From positions 3,951,577 through 4,015,576 of the forward strand of contig OZ234499.1 of assembly GCA_965153455.1 (NCBI GenBank): DNA of 64,000 bases, read 5' to 3'. The first letter of the stretch is position 1; every line of letters begins with the position of its first letter. The translations under genes were made by a program, and so were the position numbers. This DNA comes from Sphagnum compactum (lineage: Eukaryota; Bryophyta; Sphagnopsida; Sphagnales). Positions 11,201-23,700 of this stretch are shown piece after piece. Below the pieces are notes generated by a model, which worked only from the letters and a program-made list of their open reading frames with translations, did not search any database and was not told the DNA's origin.

Positions 11201-12990
11201 AAGGTTGCAGTGTTGGGATGGTGAAATTGACATTGGGAAAATCCTGCTGTTGGGTTGAAAAAGCTTGACAAGGAGGTGCAGCGGGCGATAGTTGTGGAGC
11301 CGACAAGTGGTAGGGAGGCAAGGCTCTATCTCACAGGCTTACAAGCAGTGGGTACACACAATGCCCACAATGCAGGAACTGCAGCACTTATTGTGCTGGC
11401 ATTGGACATGGGTGTTGAGGCTGATGATATCCAGGCTGCAATTCCTTATCTACAGCCCCCACCTCATCGCATGGAAGTTGGTAAGTGCATTGCATGTTCC
11501 ATTAGTTAGCTGCTTATGGCCAAGCTATCAATTGTGATTTTGGAGCCAAGATGCAAGAAACTGAAGAAAGAATTAATCACCAAGGGGGAGCATTCAATAG
11601 TGCATTTCAGGACTTCACCCTCTCACTCAAATGACGAAACCAGAAATGTATGTTTTTGCACTCAACACAAGGGACATGGCATAAAATTAGACAAAGTGTC
11701 TTTTTTTGGTCAAGAAAAAGATTGGGCTGGTGCAGTGTGTAGTGATGATCGAGGCGTGTTGTGGGTGAACGACAGCAAAGCTACCAATGTGGATGCCACA
11801 TACACAGGAGTGAAAGGTGTCAGAGGCCGGAAGGCAGTGGTATTACTTGGAGGGCTTGCTAAGGTCTGTCAAACATCTTGCATCCTGGCTTGTCACCTGA
11901 GATATTCTCAGTTCTGCTTTTCATGTAGAAGAACCCATAAGTGAATGTTGGGTGTCATGTCTTCCCAGTTTAATCTGTTTATGGTGTGTGAGTTTGATGC
12001 AAGTCATGAAGAGCTATCTAGGACTAAGTAGCTATAACACTGGCAAGAGAGATTCAGAAACAAACTGGTGCACAGGGGGTCAGTTCTGCCATTGCTTGTA
12101 CTTTTGCCTTGTCCCTCATTTTTCAGCCAGGTTGATAAGCAAATGTGTTAACAAGTAGTTGTCAACGGTCACTAATGTGGGTGTCATTTGTATCTGTACA
12201 CACTTGGGTGAAGAACCACTTTGGTCTGAATTCTGGTAAGTTGAAGATTTCTGTGGTTTGAAAATCTCATGTACTCCTTTTCCCCTTGCATTGACTTGAT
12301 GGAATGTGCTGGGATGGGGCTTGCAGGCAGGGCCAGGAGATGGCAGTCTTGGATTCACACGTTTGGTGGAGGTTCTTCAACCTCACAGAGCAGTTGTACT
12401 TGTAAGTGAAGCTCTTCCTTTCAGTTTAGAGCTTTTCATACATTTCCCAAATGTCAGGATGTTTGTGGCCTATAGGAACAAACACATGAAAGTAGGAGAC
12501 CTGTTGGAATTCCAAACAGTAGATGTATTGCACAAGGGAGATTTCCTGTTGACAGAAGTCCTACTAAGAAACTGACTCATTATGGATGATGTGGCTTGAG
12601 TGCACTTAACAGTTTGGAGCAGCAGGGGAGAGTATTGAGAAGGAGCTGCAATCTGCAGGTGTCAGAATTCCTTGTAAGCGAGCTGCAAACTTGGCAGATG
12701 CTGTGTCCCTAGCCCGCACTCTAGCACAGCCTGGTGGGTGGTGGGGCATCATCAGCTCCTCTTGTTTTCCTCCAATTTGGTCCTTTGCAGTCTAACCAAT
12801 TGGAGCAATTATTGATCATTCATTGTTTGGTTTCAACCTCTTCTGTTTTCCTTTGTTGCTGAAACAGTGGTTGCATCACGATGCAGGGGACACTGTTCTA
12901 CTGAGTCCAGCATGTGCTAGCTTTGACGAGTTTCAGAACTTTGAGCATCGTGGCCGTGTCTTTGCAGATCTGGCAAAAGTGACATTATGA
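8285..12990 (+). CDS. murD: MurD: UDP-N-acetylmuramoyl-L-alanine:D-glutamate ligase, probably plastid-targeted
   Basis: Adds D-glutamate to UDP-MurNAc-L-Ala in peptidoglycan synthesis; in plants this serves the plastid wall. Exons: 8281/8285-8485, 8683-8790, 9075-9224, 9570-9686, 9980-10090, 10342-10401, 10760-10886, 11036-11118, 11264-11480, 11736-11863, 12327-12401, 12613-12733, 12887-12990 (TGA). All phases agree, giving 533 aa (479 from the ATG at 8447; bacterial MurD is about 440). Motifs: VVGLGASG (~68), LSPGIPLT, the ATP loop GTNGKST (~179-185), [35 protein letters not shown] (~349), WVNDSKATN (~402-410) and [12 protein letters not shown] near the C-terminus, so all three Mur-ligase domains are present. 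The 54 residues before [10 protein letters not shown] are basic with few acids, fitting a transit peptide; 8315 is another possible start. The intron after 10090 has a GC donor. The 3' splice site at 11263 is weak and is the least certain junction. Confidence 0.93.
8855..8889. repeat. Perfect 13-bp inverted repeat with a telomere-like loop, murD intron 2
   Basis: Arm TACTACAGAGGGT (8855-8867), 9-nt loop TTAGGGTTT, arm ACCCTCTGTAGTA (8877-8889). A related 'ggaaatggatgc...tactacagagggt' string also occurs near 7996-8025 upstream of the gene, and another 'ggtttagggtttag' follows at about 8912. Confidence 0.9.
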
Positions 12991-13671
12991 CGTAAATTTT
13001 TTTTCAAAACTGGTTGGAGCTTAGAGATTTCCTTACCCCACTTCCAGAAATCAGTACAAAAATGTGCCTCAGATTTCTGATAGAATCTTGGGCATAGGCA
13101 CAGTGTCAATTCTTTTGAAATGGTGTCACATGTACTGTAAGAAACCCATCTCGAAGGACATTTATCGCACATCACTCTATTGACATGCCAAAAGTTTGTT
13201 TTCAATCAGCTTCACAACTCAATCTTGGCCCCATACCTCTTGTTGCTATAAATCTGAAACACCCCAATTGAAGTAGTCAGGCACGTGTTCTAAATGCTTT
13301 GCAGACAGTTTTTAACAAGAATCAATTACAAATCTCTAGTCAAAAGAACGACTGTTGACAGAAGCTTGTCAAGAAAGAGAGATTGTATGAGAATAAGTTA
13401 TTTGACAGCGAATCACAACTAAGTTTGTGTAGTGTTAAAGAAATGAGTAATTGTAAACTTGCAAATGATGCTTCAATATACAAGTTGATGGCTGCACAAA
13501 ATGTGTTACAAAAACTTGGGGCTTGTTGCAAATCCCCATTAATTCTTCATTCACACTAAATTTCATCTGTTTTTTATGATGCAGTAAAGAGAACCTTTGA
13601 TGGTACCATATGTAAAAGTATGATGAACTTGGTCCTTTCATCCAAAAGTCCAGGTGCACATTTTAAATCAT
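12991..13671. other. Convergent 3' spacer between murD and the LYR-motif gene
   Basis: About 680 bp between two converging stop codons, presumably holding both 3' UTRs and polyadenylation signals. I see no open frame with recognisable similarity and no notable repeat. Confidence 0.6.
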
Positions 13672-15901
13672 TTACAGTCCATGGAACATCCGGCTTGAGC
13701 GATCTAGGCCAGGAACAGTATCTGGGTCCTCATCTAAACTGCCTATGTCCTGTAAAGGGATCTGCAAGTCAACATTCACAGATGTGATCAAAACGGAAAG
13801 CTTCCTAACCTTCCCGATTTTCAATGTGTTCAAAGAAATCAAGAAAGCAAACAAAATTTCGCTTGCTCTCCATAACAAGATCTTGAACATGATCAGAAAT
13901 GGAATATAAGGAGCTGAGTAAACCTCATATGTTGGCTTGGAGATTCTTTGGGGACTGTCTGTGATTGTGCCAGTGGGCAGGTTATGGAGACGTGGGTATG
14001 GAATCTTGTAATGCCAAGCAATTTGGTACCTTGTCTCTCCTTCTACAAGCTGCATTTCATCCGCAATATAAATAAGAAAAATTCTTCCACCATGTATAAT
14101 TTTGCAAACTAAGGCAGACGCCTTTTTCATTCTGCTGTAGATTCTCCACTGAGCAGAAACTTTAGTATTTCAAAGAGTTTGCAATTGAGAAAACTTTATC
14201 AATGAAAAACACTCCCTCAACCATGTGAGACTTTGCCTTTCATTTAGTACAGAGAGAGTGAAAACAAATGATTTCATGGTTTGTTAGGCATGGCACTTCC
14301 TATTTTGATGATGCAAGAAGACACCAATTGCACCACTATTGTCATTTCCAATACAGAAAGTGGTGTGATTTGTTGACTAGAATTTCAAGGAGAGAAAAAT
14401 TCAGCTGACCTTGTTTCCAAGCAGAGACCAGATACACACAACAACTGGCCAAGAGAATCTACCTTCTTGCTTATGTCCGCAGGATCTGTGAGGTGCTGAT
14501 TCCTCCTGAAAAGTGAACAACTCTCTTCCTGCAGTCTCCCATTAAATCCATAGTTCAGACCAACTGGAACCAAAGCATCACAATAAAAAGAAGTTGACAA
14601 TGTACTTCAGTATCACCTAGAAAGTCAAAGCTAGAGGGGCGATGAAGGATATGTGCCAGAAAACTTTACTGACATCAACAAGTCCAGTTGGTTCCCATAA
14701 CGAATCTATGACCATGGACATTCCATATTTCTAAACCTCTAAGATTTTCTTACTCTCCAGTGCAGAATCAAGATTCCATCCAAGGGATACATGCTGAAAA
14801 TTTCACTACCCTCAACAAATCCATTTGGTTCCTGTAATGAATCACTACTGATCATGGAGATGTTCCATGTGCAGCATGGGCAACCCATGTACTAAACATC
14901 TAACATCTGCTTAACTCTCTCCAGTGCAGAATCAGGATATTGTTCCAAGGATACATACATACCAAAGATTTTTTGATGCTATCAGATCTGTTTGGTGTTC
15001 CAATAATGAATCACCGAGCAAGGAAGTTTCATATTCTAAAACATATAAGATTTGCTTTCTCTCTCACCGGCGCAGAATCAGAATTCTGTCTGAAGGATAA
15101 ATGCCTAAATTTTCACTCCCATCAACAAATCCATTCGCTTCCGGTAATGAATCACTGACCTAAAGATGTAAGATTTGCTTATTTCCCAGTGCAATTCACA
15201 CACAACCTCACTGACCTAAACATCTAAGACTTGCTCAATTTCCAGTGCAATTTACACAAATTTTATCAGAACATTTGATTCGATGATGAAATTTCGGGCA
15301 AGCAATCAAGGATTGTTACAAGATTGCTACTTGATTGCTCACCCCTGATTTTGTCATCAAGCAATCAAGGATTGTTACAAGATTGCTACTTGATTGCTTA
15401 CCCCTGATTTTGTCATCAAGCAATCAAGGATTGTTACAAGATTGCAACAATTCACAGATCCGATTCCGTCTGTGTCCCAAAATGGATGCTTGAATCATCC
15501 CATGCAAAACAAGAAAGAGCTGCCATTTCAAAGCAGATTTAGGGTTCGGTCTAGGAAACCCTAAATTGACACATTTTGGTTTTCAAAAACAAAGGGTAAA
15601 TAACCAAAACCAAGAGTTTCAACAACAAAAGGAAGAATTCAAACCAAAACATTGAAAAATCAAAACAAACCCTGTGAGAAACAAAAGTTATAGCCCCGAA
15701 AAAAAGGGAAAAGAAAAACAAGTCTACGGTTTTAGGGCTTAAGATCTGATTCTATTACATCAGGATCCAATTGCTTTCTCACTCCTAGAAGTCGTCAAAA
15801 CATCACAAATCAGGAAAGAAAAAAAGGAGAGAGGAAGGAGAGGATAGGGAAGGGGAGGAGAGGAGAGGCTCCTCATCACAGAGAGAGAGAGAGAGAGAGA
15901 G

Positions 15902-15932
<31 letters not shown>

Positions 15933-16050
15933 GCATACAACTTACATAAATGTATTGCTTTTCATTGGGAGGTCCTGGCCATGTCCGCACAGATCTCATC
16001 AAAGCTCTGTATAATGATAGAGCTCTCATTCTCACTGCTGCATTCACCAT
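13672..16050 (-). CDS. Small LYR-motif (Complex1_LYR) family protein
   Basis: Four exons on the minus strand: 15946-16050, 14463-14528, 13924-14049 and 13672-13761 (the last could begin at 13749, also in phase). They encode about 128 residues. The first exon has the signature RALSLYRALMR with the L-Y-R triad at 13-15; the second has a conserved-type phenylalanine in SLFRRNQHLTDPADI (F42), where LYR proteins have F followed by R/K and then TDP. The third reads QIAWHYKIPYPRLHNLP. The C-terminus (DEDPDTVPGLDRSSRMF) is polar. LYR proteins are small mitochondrial factors that bind the acyl-carrier protein and help assemble Fe-S enzymes or respiratory complexes; which client this one serves cannot be told. 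Intron 1 is long (1.4 kb) and full of tandem repeats. A (GA)n(CA)n tract lies just inside intron 1 and a (CT)n(CA)n tract upstream. Confidence 0.8.
14680..15275. repeat. Degenerate ~150-190 bp tandem repeat array in the LYR-gene intron 1
   Basis: Four to five diverged units sharing landmarks such as 'ccagtgcagaatca', 'aacaaatccatt', 'aatgaatcac' and 'taaacatctaa'. The order of landmarks is kept but spacing and sequence vary, so the array is old. Confidence 0.75.
15301..15447. repeat. 59-bp tandem repeat, about 2.5 copies
   Basis: Units start at 15301, 15360 and 15419 with 'agcaatcaaggattgttaca'. Each contains the small palindrome CAATCAAGGATTG. It directly follows the older array in the same intron and is nearly uniform, so it is younger. 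Confidence 0.92.
15881..15930. repeat. (GA)n(CA)n compound microsatellite
   Basis: Lies in LYR-gene intron 1, about 15 bp from the splice donor at 15946. Confidence 0.95.
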
Positions 16051-16097
16051 CCCTTTCTCACCATAACCTACAACCTCCCCTTCAAAAGACTCAAATG

Positions 16098-16153
<56 letters not shown>

Positions 16154-16154
16154 A
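16098..16154. repeat. (CT)n(CA)n compound microsatellite
   Basis: Lies about 50 bp upstream of the LYR-gene start codon, probably in the 5' UTR or promoter. Confidence 0.95.
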
Positions 16155-16916
16155 ACACAAACACCGCAAGCTCTGCAGTTTAGCCACAATGGGGATGTAG
16201 CCAGATGTGGCTACAGGACAAGTAGCATAGTAAAAAAAATTTGTAATCCTGCTGCTGAACAAGTACTCTAAATATGGCTACCCTGGTCTAAAAACCTTGG
16301 TTTTTTGGCGAACTCTTTTTTGAATTTCCAAAAAAAGAGCCTTTGTGTATAGGGAGGGGTACACACAGCCCAAAACAAAATTTGCAAGGTGAAATTTTAC
16401 ACCCCAAAATTTGTTTTTTAATTAAATAAATTTTTTAAATAAAAAAAGTGAAACCTGCCCAAGGTAATAAGAAAACCTTTTGGTTAGTTTTTTGGGGCTA
16501 TAGAAATTTAGGGTAGGATCTAGGAGTCTAGTATGTAGGTCCTAGGTGGAACATCTAATTAAAAGGTTTAATTACCATAATTAATTAACATCTAATTAAA
16601 AGGTTTAAACATTACCATAACATAACCAACTATTTTGATTTATGATGCACCCGACAAAATACCATAACCTACGGTTAGTTTCCACATTGACAAAATGAAT
16701 AAATTAAATTTTTTTTCAAAAAATGAATTCATTTTTTTTTTTTTTGAAAAAATATATGTTTTTCCAATCATCTACTATAAAATTGTGATATGGGTAGTGA
16801 AATTATTTGCAATGTAACTTATGATAATTATGATGATTTTTCAACATGTCTTGACTTCATATTTTTCCACAAATTTTCATTTCACTATTTTGAGGATTAT
16901 TTAATGATGAAACTAA

Positions 16917-16987
16917 CCTTAGGGTAAAGTGGTGATTCCTAACCTTTATATTAACCTAAGGTTAGGAATCACTACTTTACCCTAAGG
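16917..16987. repeat. 28-bp inverted repeat (foldback), 1 mismatch, 15-nt loop
   Basis: Arms 16917-16944 (begins CCTTAGGGTAAAGTGGTGAT) and 16960-16987 (ends TACTTTACCCTAAGG) pair at 27 of 28 positions, around the loop at 16945-16959. It could be the core of a small foldback transposon or a microRNA-like hairpin. No target-site duplication is evident. Confidence 0.9.
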
Positions 16988-18539
16988 TGATTGTATTCGT
17001 TCTCTTACATTTGGCACTTGTCTAATGGACTATGCGTATTATTGGCTCTATTGGGGATTTTGAACTTTAAATTCTTGGAAAGCTTGGTACAAAATGGGAT
17101 AAACCTCAAATGGTCTAACCAAAATTAAATGGAGGGTAAAGCCTTGGGTAATGTTTCTTTTTTTCTTTTTTTGAGGGTCGATTTTGCGATGTAGCCAAAG
17201 TAGTGATAATCTATGAAATGTCTTTTAATCTTGTAGAATTAATTGAGAAAGATGTACACTTAGAAGAAGAGTTTGAAAAGTATTTGAGCAAAATGAAATT
17301 GTGGATATGTGAATTATTGATGAAAAAACTAGTCCATTTTCGTTGGTTATTTATTTATTTCTTTCTTTTGATAAACAAGTTGCGAGAACAAGCTTTGAAA
17401 CATATACTAGCACTTGGAGAACCAATTGGAAACCATTTTCCCAAAATAAAAAACCATGAGCATAATTTCAAAAAAATTGATCATTTTTTAAAAATCAATC
17501 TCAATATGAAAATAATGCTCAAGAATTAGAATTGACCATTTTCACATGAAAAAATGAAAACCACCCAACACTATTATAAACCCTATATCATTTACCTTAA
17601 ACCATTTTTTTTTTAAAAATTAATCTTAAACCTTAGATTCAAAATAAATATCATAAGATTATTTCACTTAAAAAATTATAACCTATATACAATAAACCTT
17701 AAACCCCAAACTCCAAACCTTGTTGGATTATATTATATGCTTCAACATTAAACCTTAAATTTTGGAGATCTATATCCATGCAAAATGAAAATGTTATTAA
17801 TAATAAAAAACTAAATAAGTTTTTAAAATAATACATGAACAATATTTACAATGTGTTAGATGTATCATCATATGCACTTGCCAAAACTTGGAAACCATAT
17901 ATTTTGTAATGTTTACATTCATTGTTAACCCATAATATACATTACAAAATGTTCAATATTCAAACATTTATGCAAATTCACATATTTAACGTGGCAAGAT
18001 GTGCAACATCCATGTGTAGGTAGGTGGGGACATGCAAGTAAATTGTACATGTATGTAAGTAACATCTCTACTTGGCAATAATAAATTGCAAATGTGCACT
18101 AAATTAAATGTTCACATGTTCCCACCTATAAACATGAAATTTTTTAATTAAAAAATGAAAGACCATTCAAACTTTTAAACCTTGGCCAAATCATTATGAT
18201 TTAACAATGCATAACAAGTAATTTCATTTAAAGGTGTTTTTCAAGGTTGCTATGTCCTAGCCTTATTTAATGCACATCAAGTGCTTTTGCATTGCCAATA
18301 TTGAAATTTTTTTTTTTGAGAATTTAATATGATTTCAAGTGTTTGTTTTGTGGGGTGGAAATGTTCTAATACATCGATACATAAGTTAATAAGCAATTAG
18401 GTAGGGGATGCATGTAGATGATAAATGTTATTTAATTTACCTCTAGGTATAACATTGCATTTTATGTTTTTGCTATAAGGAAGATATGTATCTAAAAATT
18501 CTTACAATCTATTTATCAATAGAACTACAAATTTAATTT

Positions 18540-19660
18540 TTTCCCCTTTCTTTGGTAGTTATGGATAAGATGGTTTCAATTTCTAAAAAATTGAAGATTT
18601 GTACAAAGGTTACGTATAACAAGTTCCCGATTTTAATTGCTTACAAAATTGATTCATCACACATGTTGATATACACAAAGGTTCACAACAAGATGTGATG
18701 GCTTTTGAAATAGCCCACATTTGGGTATTGTGTATTTTTTGTTCTAAAGTTCATGGTTTGTTTCAACTTTAAATCTATTCAAACACAATGACTTTGTTAG
18801 CAAATTTGGTTTGAGCACAAAAGTTTTCAATTTTTGAAGTCAAATCCCATTGTCACAACATGGTTTCTTCTATTTTTCTCCCTTTCCCCAATACTTGGTC
18901 CATGTAATCATCTTTTGTAATCTAGTTTGAACATCTTTCATATTCGCATGTTTCAATTTTACAAAAACTTTTTCATCATTTGTAGCATATTGACACATTT
19001 TAAATATCACACATCGACATTAAATACCTTCATAAACAATTTGCATCTTCAAAGGTCTACGATGAATATCAAAATGCAAAGTTGTTGCCAAAGTTATCTA
19101 GTTAACGCTCTCATATTTTAAAAATATAATCACCCAAAAAATCACATCAAAATCTTCAAATAAAGCCTAAAGTTGTACAACCGTGGAAATCCCAATCATT
19201 TCATTCACATCAAACAACCCCACTATAACATGCATAAAGACCCAAGCTTCATGTAGAAAGTTGATAACTAAAACAAACGTGTCCACATTACCTCTAGGCA
19301 TCCATAAATTGAAACATGCAAAGACAATTGTTAGAAATGCAAGATTCAACAACACATCCAAATTCGTTATCTTCTAGACAATCGTAGAAATCACTTCTTC
19401 AACCAAAAAAAATTTGACAAGGAAAACAAGCATTGATGGAAAATTAACTTCCAAATCCAAATGTTCATGCAAGTGGAAAATGCCTTATAACTTTGCAAAT
19501 GTAAATCACCAAATCATCAAGAAACATCCATTGCACTTCATCATTGTTATGGGCCTATGGGTTGACACGGCACCAAAGAATGCAATGATTACACATTCAA
19601 ATAGACACCATTTTTTTTCCTTGGATGCCAACTATGATTGAGTTGTGCCACCTTTTTCAT
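18540..19660 (-). pseudogene. Decayed hAT-like transposase
   Basis: Reading the minus strand downward from about 19660, one frame stays recognisable for about 1 kb with several in-frame stops. Pieces include NLWMPRGNVDTF, FMHVIVGLFDVNEMIG, QALFEDFDVIFWVI, MCQYATNDEKVF, DVQTRLQKMITWTK, GKGEK and QKLKTFVLKP. This matches the core of hAT/BED-finger transposases common in seed-free plant genomes (from memory). It is dead: at least five stop codons, no intact ends found. Confidence 0.65.
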
Positions 19661-20779
19661 TGAATTGCAACTTCCTTTAAGTAAACAACTTAAGATGTGT
19701 ACATTTCATCTACGTCTCCATATGCATTATGCCATTTGTTTTGTTGTGTTTAATAAGATCTTTCCTGAGAGTAAATGTTTGTGTCAACACATCACCAATT
19801 GTTTGCTCAAATACACACATGATGGATTGCAACATTTTGTGGGTTCACCAAATTTGTAGGAATGGTGTAATTGAACACAAAGAAACCCTAAGAAGTATTT
19901 GAAAATTGCAAAGGAGTGAAGAACAAAGGGGAAATTGAAAGGTTGTAATACACCACCACAAAAAGCAAGAGAGTGTGAAAAGGTGTGGTATGTGCTCTAG
20001 GTTTTCCCTAAGCGAAATACATAGCCAGTAAACCCTAAACCATAACAACCAACTATGTATTATGTTAACTCAATCAACCATGTATTATGCACAACTCCCC
20101 TTTCAAGTAATACAATTAGGCACAGGAATAGTGTATAGTACATAGGTACAAACATTTGCCAACTCACTCTATTTTGTTGCATACTGAGTAAAATGCGAGT
20201 AAAAGGTAGGCAGAACAACAAAAATTGGACCACTTCAAACGATTGTAGTGAGCTATGGAACAGGAATCCAATGCAAAAGCGTCTCCTATGCAGTCACTAC
20301 CCATCCCTCATGGTGTGATTGTGGGTAGTTGGTTCACTCTAGCCAGATGTTTGTAGTTTGTACAACCAAATGGATGATTTTTCACATAATTGTGCCAACA
20401 AAACTTGAGTTATGAAAGGTCCAAAAGGAAGGTCCAACTGTCCAAGCTATAAAAACCGAGCAAACAATGAAATCCATATCTATGTTGTCTTTTGTGTAGG
20501 ATTGTTATTCCAAGTTGAAAAATTAATGCCGCAACTGGGAGATTCTCAAGAGTCCGGGACATCAATCACCCATCCAGAACCTCATCAACAAAATGGTGCT
20601 AGTACAAAACCCCTTTGGAAGCAATGTGCAAAATATGACCACTCATTGAAACCAAAAAAAGACTTCTCACTCTCATGATTTCATTACACAAATCTGTTAA
20701 GGCTACCAGTTGTGCTGATCAGTGTACAGGAACAGAAAGATGATTAAATCAACTAATGTGCTACATGTTCATGCTGAGG

Positions 20780-23700
20780 CTACAGAAGTCTAGTGGGGAA
20801 CTTTCTGGAGGGAACAATTGCTAGACTTCCAGTGTTTCTCTGGGAGTTCTTACCAGACTGGCCAGTTGTCCTTTCTGTGTCCTTTGATGTGATAATTCCA
20901 ATATCCCGCATATCCCTTTTGAGCACCAAAGCCAGACAAGAGATTGCCTCTGTTTGCTGCCGCAGCACCTAAAACAAGCAAGGAAAACAACAGCCCATCA
21001 TTCACTTTGAAAGACTTCTATATGAACTCTCAAAAACCATTTCCACCATTCCTTGTTTCACATAGTCTGGATAGGATTACAGCATACATGGTCAATAAGA
21101 AGATCCTCCTGAGCAGAAACAGAGTGGCTCTTGAACATCATGTACTTATCAGATCATACCTCATGCATTTCAGCAAGGCTCTGATTCTCAATCTTTCCAG
21201 GGCCAAGAAATGCAGCCTGCAATCTTCCCCCTACACCAACTTGCATACGAGAAGTAGACAGTAGAGCTTCCACTCTTCGGGGTAGCTCTGCACTTGCTCC
21301 TTGTAGCTGCAGCTCAAAACTTACAGATCAAAAGCTTGATACTCACAATTGAAACAAGGGATGTAGTTAATACGAAGACAAACATCATGATAGGCCACAA
21401 CTACCATGTCTGAAGACCTTTGTACTGATGGTTCTACAAGAGCAGCTCATGAAAGAAAGTTGCAATGGACAATAACTTACTTGATGCATTACTCCCTGCA
21501 AATAATCACCCAGCTGAGCCTCTCCTTGAGTTAATGTCATGTGGAGACCCTTGCCCTCTAATGCCTCAACTATTCTTACTACCTGCAGAAGAAATCTCAC
21601 ATCAATGCTCATAAACTCGGAAAAAACAAGTTCCTTAAGAGATGGGCGTCAATTTGGTCACTCAATCAATAGAGCCACAAGAACATTGATCTTCATATGT
21701 GAGAATAGGTGAGAAAACATCTGACAAGCAAAACACTGTTGCAAATCCCACAAAGCATGTGACTAAACATCAGGTGTGATAAACAACATTTACCTTCAAA
21801 AGACGACGTTGAAGCTCCTGCTCTTTCTGATGTAGGCGCTGAATCCATGGGAGAGTGTCTGTTTCAAAATGCCGCCGTAACTGCAAAATGGACTCGCTCA
21901 TGCAGGCTAAGAGAATAGAACTGTTGTACAGCTTGGCAGACGACAGCAAGAGAAAGAAAGGAAATCAAAGTCTTTGTGTAGCAACTAGAGGCAATGCCCT
22001 CACAGCAGAAATAGCCTTTGTCACCACATGTGAAGTCCCTGTTGGTTGTGGGGTATGATCAGGAAAGAACTTCTGCAATGTCAAAAGTCTTTTTCTTATA
22101 CAAAAAATGACAATCTGATACTGGAAAACTGAAGGAGACATGTACCAGCTTCACATTGGCTTCCGTAGCCTGTAGTCGCTGGACATCAGCAGTGATTGCC
22201 TCATCTTGTAGCTGCAGTGTTGAAAAACTATGTCATTAGATTTCTTCTTTGACCAGTCTGTTCAATTCTTCCATGGTGCAGCATTTTCAGTTTATAGATA
22301 CAGGTCAAATCCTGCAGTGTGTAGAACATGGTTCAGCAGAAGCCTTTGGAGTTCATCAAAGACTTGATGTCTATATTCAGTAGCCAAAAAGGGCTAAGCG
22401 AGAACATTACCTTAACCCGTCGTGAGAGGTCCTTGAACCCATGCACTAATTCTGGCCATAACCGCTCTCTATCATTGCTGTCCATGCCCTCGAGTTTGTT
22501 CATTGCCTCAGCCCACATTATCTGCAAGCCTCTTCTTAGAACTAAAATCAGTGAGAGAACTGCATTAAGGTTGCATAGCTAATTGGCCTAATATCAGTGG
22601 CAAGCACTTGGATTCTGAGACACAGCAGCTCCACACTGCCAGTTTGCTTGAACACTGCTACTGCAGTACTAGGTGCATGAATTAGTCATCTACTGTGTGA
22701 GGGGAAAATGTACACCATTTTACTATCCACTGCATGCTCATATCTGACAATATGAGCCAGAAAGCCTGGCTTTGGAACTACGACCTTCAGCTGATGAATT
22801 TGCACCTGACTACAGAAACCCAGCTTGGATTTTGAAAAAGTGGGAAAGAGATTCGCTGACCAATTATACTCTACAAGTTTTGCACAGAAAGAATTCAAGC
22901 AAGTGATCTGATAGCCTATCAAATACATAAAACCAGGTACACATCAAAAGGCTAAAGATGTGGCAGAAGTGTTCTTACATCAGAGACACCCACTGGCTTG
23001 ACACGTGCTGCTGGGTCTGTGACACTAAGTAGCAAATGCTGTAGCCACCATATCCACCCATGTGAGCACCTAAGCTTTTCACCATATTACAGAAAACAAA
23101 TGCTTATGAAACCTCTTTGAACACAGAAAGTACCATGAAATCTTCAGAAATGAGGGATTCCTGCAAACCACATCCACATCATCACAAATATTCCTTCACA
23201 AAACTTGGTATGTTTTTGAAGAAATGATAGCCCAAACCTTGAATGCATATTGAGGATTTCCAGGCTCATCCTTGTAGGCATCAACTATCGCCTGCATCCC
23301 AACAGATTGTCATGTCAGTGTCCTGAGTTGAGCAGCAAAGCCCTTACAATCACAGTTGCACACAAGTTTTATGTTTGCCAACAGTTTACAGTCAAATCTT
23401 CTTTTTAAATCAAACCTCCTAAACTCTGTTTGAGACAAACAACTTTTTCACCAAGATGGCAGTGGTCATGAATTACTTGAATTTCTCTATCAGGAAGAGG
23501 CACAACCAATGGCGCAATTGGCGCCATTTGGGTGGTGATCTGTGCATTATTGAAAAAAGGGCTCTGCTGTTGAGGAATTCCAAATGGTTGAGACTGAGGC
23601 ACAGAAGGCTGCTGTTGAGCAAAAGTGGCCTGTGAAGCCTGTGGCTGCCCAAAGATTGAAGTTTGTTGTGGTTGCCCTCCAAACAGAGAACTCTGTGCTT

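Larger units (their letters stand above)
16051..20779. other. AT-rich spacer between the LYR gene and NUP54
   Basis: No intact gene seen. It holds a microsatellite, a direct repeat of 'acatctaattaaaaggttta' (about 16550 and 16588), a nearly perfect 28-bp foldback (16917-16987), and a decayed hAT-like transposase on the minus strand (about 18540-19660). A reading frame of 108 codons at 17203-17529 matches nothing I recognise and has the same base composition as its non-coding surroundings. Confidence 0.6.

Noticed and set aside
17203-17529. 108-codon plus-strand frame in the AT-rich spacer
   Set aside because: No recognisable motif, composition identical to the flanks, no splice or start context to support it.
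22000-22078. Minus-strand frame KFFPDHTPQPTGTSH after NUP54 exon 6
   Set aside because: The next conserved residues (LRRHFETDTLPW) are found at 21880 with good splice sites, so this is intron.
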